Source of the DNA: Ruegeria intermedia
GTDB taxonomy: Bacteria; Pseudomonadota; Alphaproteobacteria; Rhodobacterales; Rhodobacteraceae
Direction: 5' to 3'
DNA: 64,000 nucleotides
Assembly (NCBI RefSeq): GCF_900129345.1
Contig: NZ_FQVK01000004.1
Span: 1 to 64,000, forward strand
Shown here: piece by piece, positions 1 through 6,690 of the stretch
Numbering within the stretch: position 1 is the stretch's first letter
Layout: every line of letters starts with the position of its first letter
Translations under genes and position numbers: made by a program
Notes under the pieces: model-generated
Seen by the model: the letters and a program-made list of their open reading frames with translations, nothing else
Databases searched by the model: none
What the model was told of the DNA's origin: nothing

Positions 1-30
1 TTTGATGATCTTTTCCTGAATGCTTGTCAT
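1..30 (-). CDS. Transposase N-terminus, IS481-type (partial)
   Basis: Ten codons (MTSIQEKIIK) follow an AAGGAG box nine bases upstream and run off the left edge of the window. The short peptide resembles the opening of helix-turn-helix IS481-family transposases as I recall them. Nothing of the catalytic DDE domain is visible, so neither integrity nor activity can be judged. Confidence 0.4.
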   Translation of the reverse strand, partial: MTSIQEKIIK

Positions 31-95
31 TGATCGACACTCCTTGCTTGCGCTCCAAAAGAGCAGAAATGTCAGATCAAGTCGTGTGTTTTACA
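1..95 (-). mobile_element. End of an IS481-type insertion sequence, cut by the window edge
   Basis: Read on the minus strand, the segment begins TGTAAAACACACGACTTG, passes a good AAGGAG ribosome binding site, and reaches an ATG whose first ten codons read MTSIQEKIIK. That opening is what I remember from a group of IS481-family transposases, and IS481 ends usually begin with TGT. The boundary near base 95 is set where homology to a different IS3-family transposase starts abruptly at base 97. Only the terminal inverted repeat region and the extreme transposase N-terminus lie in the window, so family assignment rests on few residues. Confidence 0.45.
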
Positions 96-330
96 GATCA
101 AATATGAAGAGGTATACCTGCGCGCCTATGACAGCGTCTCGGCCGCCCGTGAAAGCCTTCGCCGGTATCTGGCATTCTACAACACGCGGAGACCGCATTC
201 ATCGCTGGACGGGCAGACGCCCGATCAGGCATACATCAACCCGTCGCGACCAATCCCGGTCGCGGCATAACCGAGCGGGAAATCCACCTACAAAACGGCT
301 CGAAACTGTTCAAACGAACCGAACCACCTC
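96..330 (+). pseudogene. 3' remnant of an IS3-family element (transposase C-terminus)
   Basis: From base 97 to the TAA at 268-270 the plus strand reads IKYEEVYLRAYDSVSAARES, then a YNTRRPHSSLDGQTPDQAY stretch. This is the C-terminal end of an IS3-family OrfB transposase, the part after the catalytic glutamate. The bases after the stop codon (AACTGTTCAAACGAACCGAA, then CCACCTC) look like that element's right end. The 5' part is missing: an IS481-type end abuts it at about base 95. It must therefore have entered before the IS481-type element. It also cuts the integrase fragment on its right, because integrase similarity stops at about base 332. Confidence 0.75.
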
Positions 331-331
331 T

Positions 332-391
332 ATCGTTCCCTTCTTTTTCTCCAGGATCTTTCATGTCTCGCACCAGAATCGTGGAGTGTCT
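332..391 (-). pseudogene. Internal fragment of the disrupted tyrosine recombinase
   Basis: Minus-strand translation from base 391 gives RHSTILVRDMKDPGEKEGND. This resembles the stretch that follows the first catalytic arginine in phage-type integrases, including the lysine-bearing beta hairpin (VRDMKDPGEK). It picks up close to where the larger integrase fragment on the other side of the IS3 element stops at ILWD, with a few residues missing between the two. The similarity ends at an older IS3 remnant. The H-x-x-R box and the nucleophilic tyrosine are not in the window, so the recombinase is inactive as it stands. Confidence 0.65.
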
Positions 392-425
392 TGATCAGCC
401 CCACCTGAGTGGTCCAGTTTGACTG

Positions 426-1280
426 TTAGTGCATAGTCGGCCTGTGGTCCATCGGGACGACGGTTTCCGGGGCCGGTGGGCGGTAACCCAAGGCGCTGTG
501 CGGTCGTTTCGTGTTGTAGTGCCTCTTCCATTGTTCGATCAGGATCTGTGCCTCGCGCAGGGTATAGAATATCTCGCCATCGAGCAGCTCATCGCGGAAC
601 CGGGCGTTGAAGCTTTCGCAATAGCCATTCTCCCAGGGTGAGCCGGGTTCTATGTAGGCCGTCCTGGCGCCGACCGCGGAAATCCAGTCCCGGGCAGCCT
701 GTGCCACGAACTCCGGGCCATTGTCCGACCGGATGCAGGCCGGCACACCGCGTAGGATGAACAGATCGCTTAGGGCGTCGATGACATCTGTGGAGTTCAG
801 CTTGCGCTTCACCTTAATCGCCAGGCATTCTCGGCTGTACTCATCAAGGATGTTCAGCGTCCGAAAAGCTTTGCCATCGTCGGTTCGACAATGGACGAAG
901 TCATAGGACCACACGTGGTTGCGATACTCTGGTCGAAGCCGGATACATGAACCGTCATTCAGCCAGAGCCGCCCTTTCCTCGGCTGCCTCGATGGCACTT
1001 TCAGCCCCTCCCGTCGCCACAGCCGTTCCACGCGCTTGTCGTTCACATGCCAGCCGGCATCTCTCAGCAAGGCTGCGATCCGACGGTAGCCGTAGCGACC
1101 ATATTGGCGCGCCAGCTCGATCATGTCCGCTACCAGGCGCTCTTCGTCAGCACGTCCCCTCGGCAGCTTGCGCTGTGTCGAGCGGTGCTGGCGCAGCACC
1201 CGGCAAGCACGACGTTCCGAGACGCCCAGTTCGTTGCGGACAAGTTCGATACAAGCTCGACGATGGGCGGGGCTCAGAAG
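426..1280 (-). CDS. IS3-family transposase OrfB (DDE integrase domain), made by -1 frameshift
   Basis: This is the catalytic half of an IS3-family transposase. The chain begins LLSPAHRRAC right after the frameshift site, has an HTH_21-like segment (GRYGYRRIAALLRDAGW) and then an rve-type catalytic core. The three expected acidic residues are visible in WSYDFV, IRSDNGPEF and SPWENGYCESF. The C-terminal YNTKRPHSALGYRPPAPE signature is present. There is no good start codon where homology begins, so synthesis is expected through slippage from orfA to give OrfAB. An internal GTG at base 1199 could also start a shorter OrfB. The reading frame is uninterrupted, so the element may be active. Confidence 0.85.
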   Translation of the reverse strand, partial: LLSPAHRRACIELVRNELGVSERRACRVLRQHRSTQRKLPRGRADEERLVADMIELARQYGRYGYRRIAALLRDAGWHVNDKRVERLWRREGLKVPSRQPRKGRLWLNDGSCIRLRPEYRNHVWSYDFVHCRTDDGKAFRTLNILDEYSRECLAIKVKRKLNSTDVIDALSDLFILRGVPACIRSDNGPEFVAQAARDWISAVGARTAYIEPGSPWENGYCESFNARFRDELLDGEIFYTLREAQILIEQWKRHYNTKRPHSALGYRPPAPETVVPMDHRPTMH

Positions 1281-1552
1281 TTTCCCTTTGCCGCCTCCGC
1301 CAGGATCAGCTTGTCCAGCGTCAGGTCCGACACGGCCTTCCTTAGCCGCTCATTCTCCTTCTGAAGCCGTTTGAGCTCTCTGAGCTGGTCGGTTCCCATC
1401 CCACCATACTGCTTGCGCCAGCGGTAGTAAGTCTGCTCGGTAATGCGAACCTCACGGATCGCATCCACCCGCGCCATTCCTTGCCCGACGAGCACCTCAA
1501 CCTGCCGCAGCTTCGTGACAATCTCTTCCGGCTTGTGTCGTTTCGTTCCCAT
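1274..1552 (-). CDS. IS3-family transposase OrfA (helix-turn-helix)
   Basis: The 92-residue protein opens MGTKRHKPEEIVTKLRQ and has the recombinase HTH (TEQTYYRWRKQYGGM) followed by a leucine-rich coiled segment (LRELKRLQKENERLRKAV). That is the standard layout of OrfA in the IS407-like group, where it binds the inverted repeats. The frame ends with GGA AAC TTC TGA. The overlapping heptamer GGGAAAC (1286 to 1280 on the minus strand) sits in the X XXY YYZ phase, so ribosomes slipping back one base enter orfB two codons before the stop. An AT-rich GAGGATCAG box precedes the start. Confidence 0.88.
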   Translation of the reverse strand: MGTKRHKPEEIVTKLRQVEVLVGQGMARVDAIREVRITEQTYYRWRKQYGGMGTDQLRELKRLQKENERLRKAVSDLTLDKLILAEAAKGNF

Positions 1553-1608
1553 TCTGATCCTCCGTTTTCCTCAACATAACGGCGGACCACTTCAGTGGGG
1601 GAAGGTCA

Positions 1609-2298
1609 ATCCCACAAAATGCGAGAAATTTCGGCTTGGCGTCTTGCGGAGAAAATCGCGAACGGAACAATCTTGCTCATTGGAATCGCCCGAGTGTCGC
1701 GAGTTTCCCGCCGCACAAAGCTTTCCATGAGCGCATCCAATTCGGCAATACTTGGGCGTCTCGTGCGCTTCTTTGATTTTCCAGTAATGCCTAGTGAGGT
1801 CGTGGTTTCTCGGGCTTCCTCGATGACCCTTTTGTCGAAAGGAACATCGAACGCTGGTCTGGCAAGCCGGAGGCAGCCAGCCAAATGGCTCATGTAGTTT
1901 GACGTAGTTGCGGGCGACCGAGCCGCAGATCCGTGTTCGCCCTCTGCTACCTGGATAGCAAACTCGACAAGGTCTGAGGGTCGAAGAGACGTGACTTCTA
2001 AATCAGCGACGTCAAAAAGTTTGATTGTGTTCAGAACCTGAGATTTGGTCTTACCCATCTCCTTGCGCTGGGTGGCGATAACTTGATCGATCAATTCTTG
2101 TACTTTGGTGCGGACCTGATGACTGACGAGTTTCCCAGCATTGAACTCTTTTTCAATCCGTCGGATCCAAGCTGTGGCCGTTGTTTTTCTTGGAAAGGTG
2201 GCCGACTTGGAGAAAACGATCCTCCCATTGTCCTTTTTGATGACCTGCGCTCGGTACTTGATGCCGGATTTGCTCTTGCGCTCAACGATAGTGCCCAT
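1609..2298 (-). pseudogene. Phage-type tyrosine recombinase (integrase), 5' part only
   Basis: The 230-residue fragment starts MGTIVERKSKSGIKYRAQV, which matches the N-terminal arm-binding fold of site-specific integrases. A core-binding helical segment follows. It ends in FAIFSARRQAEISRILWD, the box that carries the first catalytic arginine. At that point the IS3 element begins, and its first bases supply an immediate stop codon. The remaining catalytic residues (lysine hairpin, H-x-x-R, tyrosine) are separated or lost. The gene reads away from dusA and begins 160 bp from its start codon, a position typical of integrases that use dusA as target. GC content is visibly lower than in the genes to the right. 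Confidence 0.85.
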
Positions 2299-2317
2299 TA
2301 TTTCCCATTCTTTATTT

Positions 2318-2385
2318 TTGGCACACCGGTGTTATAGGTTCCCGGTATGCCAAGCTCCAAGTGGGTATGCCAAACGGTATGCCAA
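2318..2385. repeat. Three direct GGTATGCCAA boxes plus one inverted copy
   Basis: GGTATGCCAA occurs exactly at 2344-2353, 2364-2373 and 2376-2385, and a 9/10 match in opposite orientation lies at 2318-2327 (TTGGCACACC). The cluster fills the AT-rich gap between the integrase start and dusA. Spacings of 20 and 12 bp put the boxes near integral helical turns. Arrays like this next to an integrase gene are usually arm-type sites for the integrase or its excisionase; that role is inferred here. They could also regulate the integrase promoter. Confidence 0.6.
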
Positions 2386-2460
2386 AAACTCTAAATATTG
2401 CAAAACCCCGCAAAATAAGGCCCAAACAGGTCATCGTGCAAGCCAACAGAAATTGCCCAA

Positions 2461-3474
2461 ATGACAGATAAGCCCTTAATAACAAAGGCCGCGAGGCTGT
2501 CAGTTGCACCGATGATGGACTGGACGGATCGTCATTGCCGGTACCTGCACAGACTTCTGAGTTCCAATGCGCTTCTCTACACCGAGATGGTGACCGCACC
2601 CGCTCTTGTCCGAGGTGGCGCGCTTCACCTACTGGAGTTCAGCCCTGAAGAACACCCCGTGGCCCTGCAACTGGGCGGGTCCGACCCCGAGGAACTGGCG
2701 CAGGCTGCCATGTTGGGGGCCGAGGCGGGGTATGACGAGATCAATCTGAATTGCGGATGCCCATCCGACCGGGTGCAGTCGGGCACCTTCGGCGCAGTCC
2801 TGATGAAAGACCCCGCGCGCGTGGCGGACTGTGTCGCGGCGATGCGCGCAGCCGTGCGCGTCGAGGTGACGGTGAAATGCCGCATCGGGGTGGACGAGCA
2901 GACCCCCGAAGAGGTGCTGCCCGACTTTCTGGACAGGATCCGGGCCGCCGGATGTCAGCGGGTCACCATCCACGCCCGCAAGGCCTGGCTGCAAGGTCTG
3001 AGCCCCAAGGAAAACCGTGACATCCCGCCGCTGGACTATGAGCTGGTGCATCGGATGAAGGGTGCGTTTCCGGACATGCACATCTCGATCAACGGGGGAA
3101 TCGCGTCGCTGGCCGAGGCGCGTGCCCAGCTTGAGGCCGGGCTGGACGGGGTGATGATCGGGCGGGCGGCCTATCACCAACCCACCGACATTCTGGCCGA
3201 GGCCGATCCGCTGATCTTTGGCACCGGGGCCGCCGCCGATCCGGTCGACGTCGTGCGCAAGATGCTGCCCTATATCGATCGGCACCTTGCCGCAGGGGGG
3301 CGGTTGCACCAGATCACCCGGCACATGCTGGGCCTGTTCGCGGGCCGTCCGGGCGCGCGGGGGTGGCGACGGGCCCTGTCGGAAGGGGCGGTCCGGGACC
3401 ATGCCGGTCCCGAGGTCGTGCTGGAGGCGCTGGCCCGCGTGGCGCCGGACGCCGTCGCCGCCCCGGCAAATTGA
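2461..3474 (+). CDS. dusA: tRNA-dihydrouridine synthase A
   Basis: The FMN enzyme reduces uridine in the D-loop of tRNAs (U20/U20a for DusA). The 337-residue chain has the DusA opening LSVAPMMDWTDRHCRYLHR at residues 13-31. It also has the catalytic cysteine in NLNCGCPSDRVQ (Cys100), the flavin lysine in VTVKCRIG (Lys139), and HARKAWLQGLSPKENR at 171-186, a DusA hallmark. The first dozen residues (MTDKPLITKAAR) and the leader are AT-rich compared with the rest. The 5' end of dusA is a known insertion site for integrative elements, and a broken integrase lies directly upstream, so the present start and promoter may have been supplied by the element. No strong Shine-Dalgarno precedes the ATG. 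Confidence 0.93.
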   Translation: MTDKPLITKAARLSVAPMMDWTDRHCRYLHRLLSSNALLYTEMVTAPALVRGGALHLLEFSPEEHPVALQLGGSDPEELAQAAMLGAEAGYDEINLNCGCPSDRVQSGTFGAVLMKDPARVADCVAAMRAAVRVEVTVKCRIGVDEQTPEEVLPDFLDRIRAAGCQRVTIHARKAWLQGLSPKENRDIPPLDYELVHRMKGAFPDMHISINGGIASLAEARAQLEAGLDGVMIGRAAYHQPTDILAEADPLIFGTGAAADPVDVVRKMLPYIDRHLAAGGRLHQITRHMLGLFAGRPGARGWRRALSEGAVRDHAGPEVVLEALARVAPDAVAAPAN

Positions 3475-3507
3475 CAAGGCCGAAGGGCCGCATACCAAGG
3501 GGGACGG

Positions 3508-4332
3508 ATGCCCGAGACGTTTTTGCTGGTCCAGATGCTGGGCCTGTTGCTTGTGATCGGAGCGCTGGCCGGGGTGCTGGCCGGCCTGCTGGGCGTGGGC
3601 GGAGGGATCGTTCTGGTGCCCGCGTTCTTCTACACCTTCCAGACATTGGGCTATGGCGGCCCGCAACTGATGCAGATGTGCCTGGCGACTTCGCTGGCCA
3701 CGATCATCGTGACCTCTGTCCGCTCGGTTCTGAGCCACAACAAGAAAGGCGCGGTGGACTGGCAGATCCTGCGTGGCTGGGGGCCGGGGATCGCCGTGGG
3801 GGCCATTGTGGGCGTCATGGTCGCCTCCGCCCTGCGGACCGAGGCGCTGCAGGCATTGTTCGGCATTCTCGGCATCTGCATCGGGGCCTATCTGGGCCTG
3901 GGGAAATCCGAATGGCGGCTGGGCGATGGCATGCCCGGCGGGCTGCGTCGGGTGCTGATTTCTCCGATGGTGGGGTTTCTGTCGGTGCTGATGGGGATCG
4001 GCGGCGGCAGTTTCGGCGTGCCTTTGATGAGCCTGTACAACACGCCCATTCACCGGGCCGTCGCCACCGCGGCCGGGTTCGGCGTCATCATCGCGGTGCC
4101 ATCGGTCATCGGTTTCCTGTTTCTGCCCATCGCGCCGGACTATCGCCCGCCTTTCACGATCGGGGCCGTCAACCTGATCGCTTTCGGCGTGGTCGTTGCC
4201 ATGACCATGATCACCGCGCCCTGGGGCGTGAAGCTGGCTCATGCGATGGATCCCAAACCGCTCAAACGCGTCTTTGCGGTCTTTCTGACCCTCGTGGCGC
4301 TGAACATGCTGCGCCAGGCGTTGGGGTGGTGA
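3508..4332 (+). CDS. TauE/SafE family membrane transporter
   Basis: This 274-residue inner-membrane protein has the family's two-fold glycine-rich repeat: AGLLGVGGGIVLVPAFF near residue 28 and LMGIGGGSFGVPLMSLY near residue 165. About eight hydrophobic segments are visible. Members export sulfite, sulfoacetate or other C2/sulfur anions, but substrate cannot be read from sequence. It starts 33 bp after dusA, and its stop codon overlaps the GTG of the next gene, so the two are probably co-translated. A second unrelated-looking member sits after secF at the 38 kb position. Confidence 0.85.
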   Translation: MPETFLLVQMLGLLLVIGALAGVLAGLLGVGGGIVLVPAFFYTFQTLGYGGPQLMQMCLATSLATIIVTSVRSVLSHNKKGAVDWQILRGWGPGIAVGAIVGVMVASALRTEALQALFGILGICIGAYLGLGKSEWRLGDGMPGGLRRVLISPMVGFLSVLMGIGGGSFGVPLMSLYNTPIHRAVATAAGFGVIIAVPSVIGFLFLPIAPDYRPPFTIGAVNLIAFGVVVAMTMITAPWGVKLAHAMDPKPLKRVFAVFLTLVALNMLRQALGW

Positions 4333-5111
4333 GGCCCTTCCGGGCGCGCGGGTGGGAGGTTTTCCCGGCCGAGCCCGCCGTCGCCGACTGGGTGGCGCAT
4401 GCGCTGCCGGCGGCCCGCGCGGCGGTGCGGGATCCGGCCCATCTCCATTGGCTTGACTGTGAAGGGACGTGGTTCATCGGCGTCGACGCCCTGCCAAACG
4501 ACGCGGCGGGGCGGGTTGGCGGTTCGGGGCCGTTGGGCGGCGCGGCGTTTGACTTCCTGCGCGCGCAATACGGTCCGGTCGCGCTGCACCCGGGGCAGGT
4601 CTCGGTGGTCTATCCGGGCTATCCACTGCCGCGCCGGGGCGAGGGCGAAGCCGCCGCCCGATACCGGGCCCGGCGCGACGGGGCCCATGTGGACGGGCTC
4701 AAGCCCACCGGCCCGGATCGGCGCCGCCATGTCGACGAGCCGCACGCCTGGATTCTGGGGCTGCCGTTGACCGAGGCCAGCGCCGATGCGGCGCCGCTGG
4801 TCGTCTGGGATGGCAGCCACCGGATCATGCAGGCGGCATTCCGCCGGGCGCTGGCGGGCGTCGCGCGCGCGGATTGGGCAGGGGTGGACATAACCCAAGC
4901 CTATCAGGCTGCTCGCCGAGAGGTGTTTGAAACCTGCCCCCGGATCGAGATTCCGGCCCGGCCGGGAGAGGCCATCGCACTGCACCGGCATTGCCTGCAC
5001 GGGGTGGCCCCTTGGCGTGACGGTGCAACGGCCGGACCCGACGGACGGATGATCGCCTATTTCCGGCCCGAACTGCCCGGCGGTGTGGCCGATTGGATCG
5101 AAACACCGTAA
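4329..5111 (+). CDS. Phytanoyl-CoA dioxygenase-like protein
   Basis: The 260-residue product begins at a GTG that shares bases with the stop of the preceding transporter gene. Homology-like sequence starts there, while the reading frame upstream is only an open antisense-like extension. The C-terminal half shows the non-haem iron facial triad of the PhyH type: His120-x-Asp122 (GAHVDG), His224 in CLHGVAPW, and a downstream arginine (Arg240 in DGRMIAYFRPE) placed to bind 2-oxoglutarate. Substrate is unknown. Coupling to a TauE/SafE transporter hints at a small organic acid, but that is speculation. No signal peptide is visible, so it should be cytoplasmic. Confidence 0.7.
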   Translation: MRPFRARGWEVFPAEPAVADWVAHALPAARAAVRDPAHLHWLDCEGTWFIGVDALPNDAAGRVGGSGPLGGAAFDFLRAQYGPVALHPGQVSVVYPGYPLPRRGEGEAAARYRARRDGAHVDGLKPTGPDRRRHVDEPHAWILGLPLTEASADAAPLVVWDGSHRIMQAAFRRALAGVARADWAGVDITQAYQAARREVFETCPRIEIPARPGEAIALHRHCLHGVAPWRDGATAGPDGRMIAYFRPELPGGVADWIETP

Positions 5112-5144
5112 CCTCGGGCCATTCTCTGATTTGGAGGCCATTCG

Positions 5145-5873
5145 ATGATTGCGATTCACAAGACGTCTGACGGAGCTTTGCTCGAAATCGAACTGACTGG
5201 AGAAGTCTCCAGCACAGATTACACCAACACTCTGGTTCCCGCGATCGAGGCCGCGCTGCAAGAGCATGACCAGGTTCGGATGCTGGTGATCGTGGGGCCC
5301 AAATTCAAAGGCTACGATCTGGGTGCCGCGTGGGAGGACACCAAGCTGGGACTCAGCCATTGGCGCGGGTTCGACCGGATCGCGGTGGTCACCGACAAAG
5401 CTTGGGCGAAGACCGGCGCGCGGTTGGCGGCTCCGCTGATGCCATGCCCTGTGCAGGTGTTCGAGATGTCGCAACTGGACGAGGCGCGCCTGTGGCTGCG
5501 TGAATCGCTCGGGGCCATTCACGTCGTCGATCTGGGCGGGCCTTGCGTGCAGGTCAGCCTGTTGGGCAAGGTGGACCCCAAGGAGTACGAAGAGGCCGAG
5601 GCGAGCCTGGACAGCTTGCTGAGCCAGAAGGAGGGTTTCCGCCTGCTGATCGATCTGCGCGAGTTCGACGGCTGGCAGGGCCTGTCGGCGCTGGCGGCGC
5701 ATTTCCGGCTGGCGCGCAATCATATCGGCATGCTGGACCGGGCCGCGATCGTGGGCGACAAGGCCTGGCAGCACATGGCGCAGCGCGTCGCGCGGCACAT
5801 CCTGGGCACGCGTACCCAGTATTTCCCGTCCGAAGAGTATGAAGAGGCCAAGACCTGGCTGGCGTCGGGCTGA
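5145..5873 (+). CDS. Tandem SpoIIAA-like (STAS-fold) protein
   Basis: The 242-residue protein is made of two similar units, residues about 1-120 and 125-242. Each has the sequence order LLEIELTGEVSSTDY...LVIVGPKF...FDRIAVVTDKAW...VQVFEMSQLDEARLWL, repeated as VQVSLLGKVDPKEYEE...LLIDLREF...LDRAAIVGDKAW...TQYFPSEEYEEAKTWL. The pattern (strand, acidic helix, DKAW turn, E-x-A-xx-WL end) is that of the SpoIIAA-like family, small lipid-binding or regulatory STAS relatives of unknown cellular role. Single-domain members are about 120 residues; here two copies are fused. It starts 33 bp after the dioxygenase gene with a GGAGG box. Confidence 0.8.
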   Translation: MIAIHKTSDGALLEIELTGEVSSTDYTNTLVPAIEAALQEHDQVRMLVIVGPKFKGYDLGAAWEDTKLGLSHWRGFDRIAVVTDKAWAKTGARLAAPLMPCPVQVFEMSQLDEARLWLRESLGAIHVVDLGGPCVQVSLLGKVDPKEYEEAEASLDSLLSQKEGFRLLIDLREFDGWQGLSALAAHFRLARNHIGMLDRAAIVGDKAWQHMAQRVARHILGTRTQYFPSEEYEEAKTWLASG

Positions 5874-6208
5874 TCCGTCCGGGTCCGCGATTCGGCCGAT
5901 TGGCCCTTGATTTTCCCCGGCTGACCTTGGGTCAGTCCGGGCCGTGCCGAAGGTATTGAATTCGTTACGTTACGTCCGTTGCGCGCCGTCGCCGATGGCG
6001 CGCGCGCGGAAGTATCGGAACTTGCCATGTTTTTTTGTCCATTTGGACAAATTCGTGCGAATTTCAGCGAGGTTTTCCCCTTAATCACGGATCCGAAGTT
6101 CGGTAGGCACCGGTCGCTGCTGCAATCTGCCGTGTATTCCGGTACAGGCATTGTCCCCGAGGGTTCGGCTGGATCGCACCGGCGCCGAGCTGTTCGAAGG
6201 GGGCTGAA
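5874..6208. other. Intergenic region without a convincing gene
   Basis: No reading frame in this stretch looks coding. It contains a short inverted repeat, TTTGTCCATTTGGACAAA (about 6034-6051), and an AT-rich patch around 6065-6090, so a promoter for the small downstream frame is possible. I see no T-tailed hairpin that would end transcription of the SpoIIAA-like gene. Confidence 0.5.
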
Positions 6209-6445
6209 TTGCGACTGTTCAAGCTGATTTCCGGGAAGGTCAGGTGCGGTTCCCCAGGGGGCACGCCTGACGGCGACACCGCAGCGGAAGACCGCGCAAG
6301 AACCAACCGGGCCGAGATCACCCGGCTGTTCCAGCGCGAACTCATGGCCAAGAAGGCAGGCCACAGGGCACCCGACCGGCAAATCGCGTCTGGGTGCGAC
6401 GATCAGGCCTCAAAAAAAGGCTCTGACGGGACGACGGCCCTATGA
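6209..6445 (+). CDS. Possible small hypothetical protein
   Basis: A 78-residue frame opens at TTG eight bases after an AAGGGGG box and reads MRLFKLISGKVRCGSPGG, then a charged, hydrophilic chain with no membrane segment. It ends six bases inside the 3' end of the convergent DUF1289 gene. Codon use is only weakly like that of neighbouring genes and I do not recognise the product. It may be real or a chance frame in a 560 bp gap. Confidence 0.25.
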   Translation: MRLFKLISGKVRCGSPGGTPDGDTAAEDRARTNRAEITRLFQRELMAKKAGHRAPDRQIASGCDDQASKKGSDGTTAL

Positions 6446-6673
6446 CCGATCCAGCCGGGCCGCGCGTCCGCCGCGCCGTTTGGCCAGGCGGGGCTTGCGG
6501 CTGGGCAGCTCTTCCATGATGGCGGCGCGTTCGGTGCTGTCCATCTTCGACCAGCGAGAAATCTCGTCCATGGTGCGGTAGCAGCCGGTGCAGATCTTCT
6601 CGGTCGGATGCACGACGCAGATCTGCACGCAGGGGCTTTCGACCTCGTTCCGTTTCCAGATCATGTTCGTCAT
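6440..6673 (-). CDS. DUF1289 family small cysteine protein
   Basis: The 77-residue protein carries the DUF1289 signature: SPCVQIC, an eight-residue gap, then ICTGCYRTMDEISRWS. Four cysteines are spaced as a C-x3-C...C-x2-C cluster that could bind a metal or an iron-sulfur centre. The C-terminus is basic (RKPRLAKRRGGRAARLDRS). The start chosen is the ATG before TNMIWKRNEVESPC; a longer upstream frame would run through ruvX. It follows ruvX by 17 bp and is probably the last gene of the ccmI-ruvX transcript. Function is unknown. Confidence 0.85.
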   Translation of the reverse strand: MTNMIWKRNEVESPCVQICVVHPTEKICTGCYRTMDEISRWSKMDSTERAAIMEELPSRKPRLAKRRGGRAARLDRS

Positions 6674-6690
6674 GCGCGGTCTCCGACCCG

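Larger units (their letters stand above)
392..1608 (-). mobile_element. Insertion sequence of the IS3 family (IS407-like), apparently complete
   Basis: The element carries overlapping orfA and orfB and is bounded by imperfect inverted repeats. Both ends begin TGA, continue into a C-rich block and share the hexamer GTGGTCC about 15 to 25 bases in. Its length of about 1.2 kb is normal for the group. It interrupts a tyrosine-recombinase gene, whose sequence is recognisable on both sides. I find no 3-4 bp target duplication at the edges and a few integrase residues are missing, which suggests a small deletion or rearrangement after insertion. The three catalytic acidic residues are retained in OrfB. 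Confidence 0.85.

Noticed and set aside
2461-3474. dusA as a pseudogene damaged by the integration
   Set aside because: The frame is complete with the FMN site, catalytic cysteine and C-terminus, so it appears functional.
3363-4328. An in-frame upstream extension of the dioxygenase-like gene
   Set aside because: This part overlaps dusA and the TauE/SafE gene in another frame and reads as an Arg/Gly-rich string; the GTG overlapping the transporter stop is the natural start.
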